From Collinsella sp. (GTDB lineage Bacteria; Actinomycetota; Coriobacteriia; Coriobacteriales; Coriobacteriaceae), in the NCBI GenBank assembly GCA_031292915.1, contig JAUMSH010000065.1, forward strand, positions 1-20,247: a DNA stretch of 20,247 nucleotides, given 5' to 3'. The notes beneath the pieces were generated by a model. The model had not been told where the DNA came from, did not search any database, and saw nothing but the letters and a program-made list of their open reading frames with translations. Below, in pieces: positions 1 through 7,155 of this stretch (its first letter is position 1; each line of letters opens with the position of its first letter). The position numbers and the translations under genes were made by a program.

Positions 1-57
1 CTGCAAAGACGAGCGTCGGTAAGACACGCCGAGGTCGCCGCGGACGGGTTGATATAG
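1..57 (+). CDS. C-terminal tail of an unidentified gene (partial)
   Basis: Frame 1 from the left edge is open for 18 codons, ending in ADGLI and a TAG at 55-57. A terminator-like hairpin starts only six bases later, which is why I read this as the end of a plus-strand gene running in from the left. Too little is visible for any function, and the short frame could be chance. Confidence 0.3.
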   Translation: MQRRASVRHAEVAADGLI

Positions 58-62
58 GGAGA

Positions 63-100
63 GGGCCTGACCCCATATCGTTGGGGCCAGGCCCGATTTT
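63..100 (+). terminator. Rho-independent terminator-like hairpin
   Basis: GGGCCTGACCCC (63-74) pairs with GGGGCCAGGCCC (83-94) with one A-C mismatch across an 8-base loop. It is followed by GATTTTG. The T-run is short, so termination efficiency is uncertain. It would serve whatever gene ends at about 57. Confidence 0.55.
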
Positions 101-131
101 GCCTCTTGACAATGTCCTGCTCATATTAAAA

Positions 132-204
132 GGAACGTCCCCAAGTGCCAAGTGCCGCAAGAATGTCCCCTTTGACCAGTCATTTAAGAACGTCCCCAAT
201 GACT
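132..204. repeat. Intergenic repeat block with three RGAAYGTCCCC copies
   Basis: The motif occurs as GGAACGTCCCC (132-142), AGAATGTCCCC (160-170) and AGAACGTCCCC (187-197), with AAGTGCC duplicated at about 143-156. The third copy lies in the loop of a 7-bp inverted repeat, AGTCATT (178-184) and AATGACT (198-204). I see no convincing coding sequence across 100-280. The repetitive look suggests a dispersed intergenic element, but only one locus is visible here. Confidence 0.45.
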
Positions 205-280
205 ACCGCATCCGGAGCAAGGCAACGCCGCAGGTAGAGGACGGACAGCGAGCGACGTCCAGAGCGAACAAGTTGGCATG

Positions 281-322
281 AAAAAGGCAAGGCATAGACC
301 TTCTGGTCATGCCTTGCCTTTT
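281..322 (-). terminator. Terminator of the dnaK-grpE-dnaJ-hspR operon
   Basis: AAAAGGCAAGGCAT plus GACC (282-300) pairs with GGTC plus ATGCCTTGCCTTTT (305-322), one bulged A at 296 and a four-base loop. Read on the minus strand the stem runs into TTTTT, so it is a textbook intrinsic terminator about 70 bases past the hspR stop. The plus-strand side also ends in TTTT, so it may work in both directions. Confidence 0.8.
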
Positions 323-364
323 GAATGACAAATTGTCGCTCTGGGCGGCGCGCAGCGTCGGCCC

Positions 365-392
365 GTTACGCGGTTTGGTAAAACCGCGTAAC
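365..392 (-). repeat. Perfect 12-bp hairpin at the hspR stop codon
   Basis: GTTACGCGGTTT (365-376) and AAACCGCGTAAC (381-392) are perfect inverted repeats around a GGTA loop. The outermost base pair touches the hspR TAG stop (392-394). There is no T-run after it on either strand, so it is not a standard terminator. It could protect the mRNA 3' end or act with the terminator at 281-322. Confidence 0.6.
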
Positions 393-808
393 TACAAATC
401 CCCGCCGGCGCCCAGCAGCTTGCGCATGACTTGCTCGGGGTTAACTGAGCCGTCGCGCGGGGCCAGGGCGGTGATCTTCTTTTGCATCTTGTACTCGTGC
501 AGCTCGTCCTCGAGCTGGCGTACGCGGGCGCGGAGCTTCTCGTTCTCGCGTTCGCGCTCCTCGGCACGCTCCTTCATATCGAGGATGCGCACCACGCCGG
601 CAAGGTTGATGCCCTCGTCGGTCAGCTGGTTGATGAGTTCCAGGCGCTCGATATCGGCACGCGAATACAGACGCGTGTTACCGCCCGAGCGCTGGGGGTT
701 CACCAGTCCCTTGGACTCGTAGACGCGCAGAGTCTGCGGATGCATGCCGGTCAGCTCGGCCGCCACGCTGATCATGTACAGCGGTTTGTTCCTATTGTCC
801 TCGGCCAT
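392..808 (-). CDS. hspR: HspR, MerR-family heat-shock repressor
   Basis: 138 residues. The MerR winged-helix DNA-binding domain covers about residues 10-75, with YMISVAAELTGMHPQTLRVYE as its helix-turn-helix and an RSGGNTRLYS wing. Residues about 80-112 form a charged coiled coil (ERERENEKLRARVRQLEDEL) expected to make the dimer. The family represses the dnaK operon and uses DnaK as co-repressor, so free DnaK falls and genes open on heat shock. It is the last gene of dnaK-grpE-dnaJ-hspR, the order known from Streptomyces, which supports HspR over a generic MerR protein. The ATG at 808 is preceded by AGGT and, further up, AAAGGGG. A glnR-like or other MerR role is unlikely in this place. Confidence 0.93.
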   Translation of the reverse strand: MAEDNRNKPLYMISVAAELTGMHPQTLRVYESKGLVNPQRSGGNTRLYSRADIERLELINQLTDEGINLAGVVRILDMKERAEERERENEKLRARVRQLEDELHEYKMQKKITALAPRDGSVNPEQVMRKLLGAGGDL

Positions 809-880
809 GCTACCTGACCCCTTTCCGTCTCGTTATCGTCCATCATAAGCCCGCGGGCGCGGGCGTGCGCCACGACCGCC

Positions 881-1846
881 CTAGTACGTCGCCTTGTAAC
901 GGTTGACCTTCTCGCGATAGTCGCGCGTGTCGGCCTCACGCAACTTGGTCATGGCGTCGCGCTCATCATCGGATAGGTTCGTGGGGACCTGCACCTTGAT
1001 CTCGACGAGCAGCGCGCCCGTACGGCCACGGTGCTTAACGTCGGGCGCCCCCATCTCCTTAAAGCGGAACTTCTTGCCCGTCTGGGTACCCGCGGGCACC
1101 TTCAGACGAACCGTCGCACCGCCGGGCGTGGGCACGTCCACCGTGCAGCCGAGCGCCGCCTCGTAGACCGAGACCGGTACCTCCATAGTCACGTCGGCAC
1201 CTTTACGCTTAAACAGCGGATGCTCCTCCACATGCGTGGTCACGACCAGGTCGCCGCGCTCGCCGCCGGCAACGCCGTACTCGCCGCGACGCTTGTAGCG
1301 CAGCTTGCCACCGTCGACCGCGCCCGCAGGCACTGAGACCGTAATTGTCTGTTGCTCGCCCGTCGAGGGAATGCGGTAGGTGACCTTGTGCGTCACGCCG
1401 CGAAACGCGTCCTCGGCCGAAACATCGACGGTCAACGACAGGTCGCCGCCCTTGCGAGCACGGCTGCGGCCCGCGCCGGCACCGGCAGCGCCCGCAGCCC
1501 CGGCAAAGCCCGAGCCCCAATCGCTGCCCCAGGCGCCGTTGCCGCTAAAGATGCTGTCGAAGATATCGCCCCAGCCGCTGGCGCCTGCGCCGGCACCGTA
1601 GCCGCCGCCATACGCGCCGCCCGCGCCCGGCATGCCGCCAAACATGAGCATCTGGTCGTACTCTTTGCGCTTCTTCTCGTCCGAAAGCGTCTCGTAGGCC
1701 TCGCTGATCTCCTTGAACTTGGCCTCGTCGCCGCCGGCATCGGGGTGATATTTTTGCGCGAGCTTGCGAAACGCGCTCTTGATCTCTTTGTCGGAGGCGC
1801 TCTTGGATACGCCCAGGATGTCATAGAAGGTTTTGCCTGCAGCCAT
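881..1846 (-). CDS. dnaJ: DnaJ-family co-chaperone lacking the zinc-finger domain
   Basis: 321 residues from the ATG at 1846, chosen because GGAGAGGAG lies six bases upstream; an in-frame ATG at 1879 would add 11 unlikely residues. The J domain spans about residues 5-70 with the catalytic HPD at 34-36, which stimulates DnaK ATP hydrolysis. A Gly/Ala/Phe-rich linker follows (about 72-135). Two substrate-binding beta-barrel domains follow (from KGGDLSLTVDVSAEDAF onward). No CxxCxGxG motif is present anywhere, so this is a type B (CbpA/DnaJ2-like) J protein, although it holds the operon position of classical dnaJ. It lies 108 bases after grpE with a GC-rich hairpin between them, so its expression may be tuned separately. 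Confidence 0.95.
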   Translation of the reverse strand: MAAGKTFYDILGVSKSASDKEIKSAFRKLAQKYHPDAGGDEAKFKEISEAYETLSDEKKRKEYDQMLMFGGMPGAGGAYGGGYGAGAGASGWGDIFDSIFSGNGAWGSDWGSGFAGAAGAAGAGAGRSRARKGGDLSLTVDVSAEDAFRGVTHKVTYRIPSTGEQQTITVSVPAGAVDGGKLRYKRRGEYGVAGGERGDLVVTTHVEEHPLFKRKGADVTMEVPVSVYEAALGCTVDVPTPGGATVRLKVPAGTQTGKKFRFKEMGAPDVKHRGRTGALLVEIKVQVPTNLSDDERDAMTKLREADTRDYREKVNRYKATY

Positions 1847-1919
1847 CGTAGCTCCTCTCCTGTTACGTCCGCCGCCCATGCAGACGACGGCTCATGCTTT
1901 CATATGGCACTAGGCCAGA

Positions 1920-1949
1920 AAGGGCCCCGGGTGTTGCCCCGGGGCCCTT
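1920..1949 (-). terminator. GC-rich intercistronic hairpin between grpE and dnaJ
   Basis: AAGGGCCCCGGG (1920-1931) and CCCGGGGCCCTT (1938-1949) pair perfectly over 12 bp with a six-base loop, starting a few bases past the grpE stop. On the minus strand it is followed by TCTGG, giving at most a TTTCT tract. I read it as an attenuating or mRNA-processing hairpin inside the operon more than a full terminator. Confidence 0.5.
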
Positions 1950-1954
1950 CTCAA

Positions 1955-2797
1955 TTACTCCTCGGTGCTCTCGGCCGTATCGGCCGCAGCATCCTCGGGC
2001 GCCGCTTCGGGCTCCGGTGCGGGGCGCTTCTCGCCACCGTAGGTCACCGTCACCATCGCGGAGCGCAGGATGCGGTCCGCCATGCGGTAGCCCTTCTGGT
2101 ACACGTCGTTGACGGTCTCGTCGTACTGCGATGCGTCCTCGACGCGACCCACGGCCTGATGCTCGAGCGGATCGAACGCCTCGCCCTTGGGGTCGATGGG
2201 CTCAACGCCCTCGTGCGCAAACACATCGAGCAGCTTGGCATGTACCGCGTCAACGCCATCGACGAACTGCTTAAAGTCGTCGGAAAGCTCTTGACTGCGG
2301 GCATGGTCGATCGCGCGCTCGATATCGTCGATCACCGGCAGCAGCGCGGTGACGAGCTTCTCGGTCGCGCGCTCGCGCTCGGCGATACGCTCATTGGCGG
2401 TGCGGCGACGGAAGTTCTCCCAGTCGGCCTGCAGACGGGCGGTACGCTCGGTGGCGTCCTTTGCCTTGTCCTCGGCGGCCTTCTGAGCCTCTGCCGCAGC
2501 ATCGAGCTCATTGCGCACGTCGGCAAGCTCTTTCTGAGCCTGCTCGAACTTGAGCTTAAAGTCGTTGTCGGCGGCTTCCTCACCGGCGCGGATAGCGGCT
2601 TCCACCATCTCGTCCTCGGTCATCGTCGCCTCCTTGTTGGAATCCTCTACCTGGTTCTCGGCAGCCTCGGCGGCCGCGGCCTCGTTGGCCTCGGTAACGT
2701 CTGCGGCCTCTACGGGAATCTTCACGTCCTTCTCCTCAGAGTCAACGGGGGCGGCGCCAGCGGCAGCCGCCTCCGTGCGAGCTTTACGGGCGGACAT
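1955..2797 (-). CDS. grpE: GrpE, nucleotide exchange factor of DnaK
   Basis: 280 residues from the ATG at 2797, two bases after the dnaK stop, so translation is probably coupled. GrpE dimers release ADP from DnaK. Residues about 80-140 form the long paired helix (FKLKFEQAQKELADVRNEL, then RLQADWENFRRRT), and residues about 160-255 hold the conserved four-helix/beta-wing part (LLPVIDDIERAI, FDPLEHQAV, GYRMADRILRSAMVTV). The family is usually about 190-220 residues. The excess is an Ala/Glu-rich N-terminal stretch of about 60 residues plus an acidic C-terminal tail. A second in-frame ATG at 2623 has a near-perfect AAGGAGG five bases upstream and would give 222 residues, so the true start is open. 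Confidence 0.95.
   Translation of the reverse strand: MSARKARTEAAAAGAAPVDSEEKDVKIPVEAADVTEANEAAAAEAAENQVEDSNKEATMTEDEMVEAAIRAGEEAADNDFKLKFEQAQKELADVRNELDAAAEAQKAAEDKAKDATERTARLQADWENFRRRTANERIAERERATEKLVTALLPVIDDIERAIDHARSQELSDDFKQFVDGVDAVHAKLLDVFAHEGVEPIDPKGEAFDPLEHQAVGRVEDASQYDETVNDVYQKGYRMADRILRSAMVTVTYGGEKRPAPEPEAAPEDAAADTAESTEE
2629..2635 (-). promoter_or_regulatory. Strong ribosome-binding site inside grpE
   Basis: On the minus strand AAGGAGG stands five bases before ATGACCGAGG (start 2623). It is a better Shine-Dalgarno match than the one before the upstream start at 2797 (GAGGAC, eight bases away). It could define the real grpE start or a shorter second product. Confidence 0.55.
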
Positions 2798-2799
2798 GA

Positions 2800-4692
<1,893 letters not shown>

Positions 4693-4834
4693 TAGAAATT
4701 CCCTCTCTCTTGTGCGTTCGCGCCGCCTCGGCGGTCTGCCGCACGGCGCTTCGGCTTGTCTTTCAGGATGTAGTGTATCCCCTTATGGGCTGGAATATAC
4801 AAAATCTAAGTCAATTCATATAAGATTTCTTATT
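4693..4834 (-). promoter_or_regulatory. dnaK operon promoter and leader region
   Basis: This AT-rich stretch is where the heat-shock promoter must lie. On the minus strand I see TTGACT (4809-4814) as a possible -35 and TATATT (4794-4799), but the spacing is only nine bases, so they do not pair as one promoter. Two imperfect operator-like features overlap it: ATAAGA-TT-TCTTAT (4820-4833) and AAATCT (4802-4807) with AGATTT (4823-4828). The textbook HspR box CTTGAGT-N7-ACTCAAG is not present. The assignment rests on position more than on motif. Confidence 0.4.
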
Positions 4835-4950
4835 GCTGAGAGTTTAGGTTCGCAAATACGCAGGTAGACGCACTGTTTGAGTTCTCGGCAAATCTATTGA
4901 GATCTATGTAGAGATGGCTGAGGTTTGGGTCCGGAGCCGCACGGAGCGGT

Positions 4951-4967
4951 CTTGGGGCAACCCCGAG
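4951..4967. repeat. Small GGGG-CAA-CCCC hairpin beside the repeat array
   Basis: CTTGGGG and CCCCGAG pair around CAA (seven pairs, one a G-T). It directly precedes the first unit of the 61-nt repeat. Function unknown. Confidence 0.4.
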
Positions 4968-5136
4968 GAAAGCGCGACCCGTTTTGAGCGTCGATTCCGG
5001 GATGCATCTTCCGCTTGAAGGCTCAGCCGGAAAGCACGACCCGTTTTGAGCGCATGTTCCGGGATGCTGTTTCCCATGGAGCTCCGACCGAAAAGCGCGT
5101 CCCAGTCTAAGCTCGAATTCCGGGATGCAGTTTACG
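4967..5136. repeat. Three tandem units of a 61-62 nt hairpin repeat
   Basis: Units of 47 bases start at 4967, 5029 and 5090, separated by 14-15 bases. Each begins GGAAAGC-like, carries CCCGTTTTGAGC or a variant, then TTCCGGGATGC, and closes with a TTTCCG-like end, so each unit is an imperfect inverted repeat that can fold on itself. Units 1 and 2 agree at about 38 of 47 positions; unit 3 is more diverged. The period is not a multiple of three, which argues against a protein-coding repeat. The same family returns at 19991-20099, so it is dispersed. Confidence 0.85.
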
Positions 5137-5152
5137 ATTGAGCGCTCAATCG
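5135..5152. repeat. Perfect 18-nt palindrome
   Basis: CGATTGAGCGCTCAATCG reads the same on both strands. It follows unit 3 of the repeat array directly and resembles the linker of that repeat (TTGAGGC..). It may be a decayed unit or an operator. From here to about 5270 I see nothing else. Confidence 0.6.
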
Positions 5153-5270
5153 CCCAATATTTCAAGTCACCTTTAGCTAACATTTGCGCAGCTCATCGGC
5201 CTCACCTGCATGTTTTTTAGTAAGCCGTGGCATACTCGGCGAACGGTATGAAGATGCCGGCCAGAGGGTA

Positions 5271-5298
5271 TTGCAAACGGTCGCTCCCGTGGTATGTT
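5271..5298 (+). promoter_or_regulatory. Candidate promoter of the ferredoxin gene
   Basis: TTGCAA (5271-5276) and TATGTT (5293-5298), spaced by 16 bases, each match the sigma-70 consensus at four of six positions. They lie about 60 bases before the start codon. No other pair nearby looks better. Confidence 0.35.
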
Positions 5299-5359
5299 TT
5301 TGCCCGAATCAAACCGGCGCGCATCGTCTGTAGCGTCGGTCAACAGAGAGGAAACTACC

Positions 5360-5545
5360 ATGGCTCATCCCGTAATTGATGCCGACGAGTGCATCGCTTG
5401 TGGCGTTTGCGTCGACTCCTGCCCCGCTGGCGTTCTGGAGCTCCAGGACGTCGCTACCGTCGCTGACGAGGACTCCTGCGTCGCCTGTGGCGCTTGCCAG
5501 GACGCTTGCCCCGCTGGCGCGATCACCGAGATCGTCGAGGAGTAA
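5360..5545 (+). CDS. 2[4Fe-4S] ferredoxin (clostridial type)
   Basis: 61 residues from the ATG at 5360, preceded by GAGAGG eight bases upstream; a longer reading from 5294 lacks such a site. Two CxxCxxCxxxCP motifs are present: C11, C14, C17, C21 and C40, C43, C46, C50. Together they bind two cubane clusters. Length, acidity and the near-duplicate halves (CIACGVCVDSCP and CVACGACQDACP) are those of the small anaerobe ferredoxin. It carries low-potential electrons in the cytosol, for example to or from hydrogenase or pyruvate:ferredoxin oxidoreductase. It is a single-gene unit with its own terminator; its electron partners are not shown here. Confidence 0.97.
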   Translation: MAHPVIDADECIACGVCVDSCPAGVLELQDVATVADEDSCVACGACQDACPAGAITEIVEE

Positions 5546-5584
5546 CAACTCCCCCACCTGCACACTCAAAAGTACACCGTGCAC

Positions 5585-5624
5585 AAAAAAGGAGGCCTCC
5601 GCATCGCCGCGGAGGCCTCCTTTT
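5585..5624. terminator. Bidirectional intrinsic terminator
   Basis: AAAAGGAGGCCTCCGC (5587-5602) and GCGGAGGCCTCCTTTT (5609-5624) pair perfectly over 16 bp with a six-base loop. A-run on the left and T-run on the right let it end ferredoxin transcription on the plus strand and the nad operon on the minus strand. Confidence 0.88.
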
Positions 5625-5662
5625 GCATGTGTGGGCAGCTAATTTGGAGCGGGACCCTTGGC

Positions 5663-5729
5663 AGTTGCGGTGGAATAGTTCCTGTTTTATGGCTTAGATG
5701 CCGATTTTAGGAACTATTTCACCGCAACT
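5663..5729. repeat. Long 21-bp inverted repeat between ferredoxin and niaR
   Basis: AGTTGCGGTGGAATAGTTCCT (5663-5683, its last base completing 21 nt) is matched by an arm at 5709-5729 with a single G-T wobble. The loop is 25 bases and has a small GGC/GCC pair inside. No T-run follows on either strand. It starts 18 bases past the niaR stop. It looks like a REP-type palindromic element distinct from the 61-nt family. Confidence 0.65.
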
Positions 5730-5746
5730 TATAGATGCAGCGTCGG

Positions 5747-6292
5747 CTACGAGAGATCGTCCTCGTAGGGCATTAAATCGGCAAGGTAGCCCTTCTCCTT
5801 GAGCATGGCCTCGATCTCGTCGAGGGTCTGTTCGTCCTCCGCCGCAATGCGATGGAAGTGATAGCCGCTCGTCACCGTTAGCAGCGGAAAGCTCTTGCCG
5901 CTCTCGATATCGCGCAGATAGCGCTCGACATCGCGGCGGTTGCGGATGTCCAGGTCGGCCGTGATCTTGCCGTACACACGATGGTTGACGATCACGTTGA
6001 GCACGGCGCCACCCGCATCGACGATACTCGTAAGCTCGTCGCCCGCCTGCTCCACGCTGTGGCGAACCTTGACCAAGCGCGTAGGCACGGCGGGGCTGCT
6101 GGGGGCCTCCTGCAGCACGTAGCCGCGGTTGGTCGCCACGATATCGTGCCCATCGGCGCGCAGCAGGGCGATGTCCTGCACCACGATCTGGCGGCTCACA
6201 CCCACCTCGCGGGCAAGCGCGCTGCCCGATACGGGCCCCTTGGCCCCCTCGAGCACGGCCATGATGGCACGGCGACGCTCGCGGGCGTTCAT
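5747..6292 (-). CDS. niaR: NiaR, nicotinate-responsive repressor (HTH_11 + 3H domain)
   Basis: 181 residues. Residues 1-60 are a winged helix (AIMAVLEGAKGPVSGSALAREVGVSRQIVVQDIALLRADGH, then the NRGYVL wing). Residues about 72-175 are the 3H domain, named for conserved histidines; visible candidates are H78, H104 (VNHRVYG), H145 and H147 (GYHFHRI), with E86. In characterised homologues this domain binds metal and the effector nicotinic acid, and the protein represses NAD synthesis or niacin uptake genes. Its ATG overlaps the nadC stop by one base (TAATG), so it is the last gene of nadA-nadB-nadC-niaR and part of what it controls. The operator is probably the palindrome at 9656-9699. Confidence 0.92.
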   Translation of the reverse strand: MNARERRRAIMAVLEGAKGPVSGSALAREVGVSRQIVVQDIALLRADGHDIVATNRGYVLQEAPSSPAVPTRLVKVRHSVEQAGDELTSIVDAGGAVLNVIVNHRVYGKITADLDIRNRRDVERYLRDIESGKSFPLLTVTSGYHFHRIAAEDEQTLDEIEAMLKEKGYLADLMPYEDDLS

Positions 6293-7152
6293 TATTTACC
6301 GTCCAGCAGACGCAGGTGCTTAAGCGAGAGGTCGAGGATCGGCGCGGAGTGCGTCAGGGCGCCCGAGCTAATAAAGTCAACGCCCAGGTCGGCAAGCGCG
6401 CGGATATTGCTGGCATCCACGTTGCCCGAACACTCGGTCTTGGCACGGCCGGCGATAAGTTCAATCGCGGCAGCCATATCGTCGTGGGTCATGTTGTCGA
6501 ACATGATGATGTCGGCGCCGGCCTCCATGGCCTCGCGCACCATGTCCAGGTTCTCGCACTCGATCTCGACCGTCGTGGTAAACGATGCATGGGCGCGCGC
6601 CATCTCAATCGCGCGTGCCACGCCACCGGCGGCATCGATGTGGTTGTCCTTGAGCATGACGGCCGTCGACAGGTTGTAACGATGATTGCTGCCGCCGCCG
6701 ATCTCGACCGCGGCTTTCTCGAAGACGCGCATGCCCGGTGTGGTCTTGCGCGTGTCGACAAGCACGGTCTTGGTGCCCTCGAGCGCGGCCGCCATCCGAT
6801 GCGTGTAAGTAGCGATGCCGCTCATGCGCTGCAGGTAGTTGAGCGCCACACGCTCGCCCGAAAGCAGCACGCGCGCATCGCCGCGCACCTGACCCACGTG
6901 GTCGCCGGCGTGCACCTCGTCACCGTCGGCGACATCAAACAGCACCGAGCTCTGCGAATCCAGCAGCTCAAAGGTGCGGGCGAATACGTCCAGGCCGGCG
7001 ATAATGCCGTCGGCCTTGGCGATGAGCTCAACGGTAGCGGGGCGCGCCGTGGGGCACACGCTCGCCGTACTCACGTCCTCAAAGGTCATGTCCTCGCGCA
7101 GAGCCTGCAAAATCAGATCATCGACAACGAGCTTCATGGTAATGGGATTCAT
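6292..7152 (-). CDS. nadC: NadC, nicotinate-nucleotide diphosphorylase (carboxylating)
   Basis: 286 residues, normal length. It joins quinolinate and phosphoribosyl diphosphate to give nicotinate mononucleotide, CO2 and diphosphate in the cytosol. Family marks are the N-terminal ALREDMTFEDVST segment, NYLQRMSGIAT, the active-site DTRKTTPGMR, the GGSNHRYNL loop, MLKDNH, the VEIECENLD strand and the C-terminal GVDFISSGALTHSAP barrel end. An ATG at 7137 (MKLVVDD) is an alternative start five codons in. The upstream ATG at 7152 lies three bases from the nadB stop with GGAGGAG nearby, so translation is tightly coupled. Confidence 0.98.
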   Translation of the reverse strand: MNPITMKLVVDDLILQALREDMTFEDVSTASVCPTARPATVELIAKADGIIAGLDVFARTFELLDSQSSVLFDVADGDEVHAGDHVGQVRGDARVLLSGERVALNYLQRMSGIATYTHRMAAALEGTKTVLVDTRKTTPGMRVFEKAAVEIGGGSNHRYNLSTAVMLKDNHIDAAGGVARAIEMARAHASFTTTVEIECENLDMVREAMEAGADIIMFDNMTHDDMAAAIELIAGRAKTECSGNVDASNIRALADLGVDFISSGALTHSAPILDLSLKHLRLLDGK

Positions 7153-7155
7153 GGT

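Noticed and set aside
81..281. A 66-codon plus-strand frame at the left edge
   Set aside because: It starts inside the terminator hairpin, has no ribosome-binding site and runs through the repeat block.
4967..5136. Possible CRISPR array
   Set aside because: Repeats are 47 nt and variable, the gaps are only about 15 nt and similar to one another, and no cas genes are present.
4830..5183. A 117-codon minus-strand frame over the 61-nt repeats, with Cys-containing repeated segments
   Set aside because: The repeat period (61-62) is not a multiple of three, so the peptide similarity shifts frame between units; there is no ribosome-binding site, and the sequence behaves as a nucleic-acid repeat.
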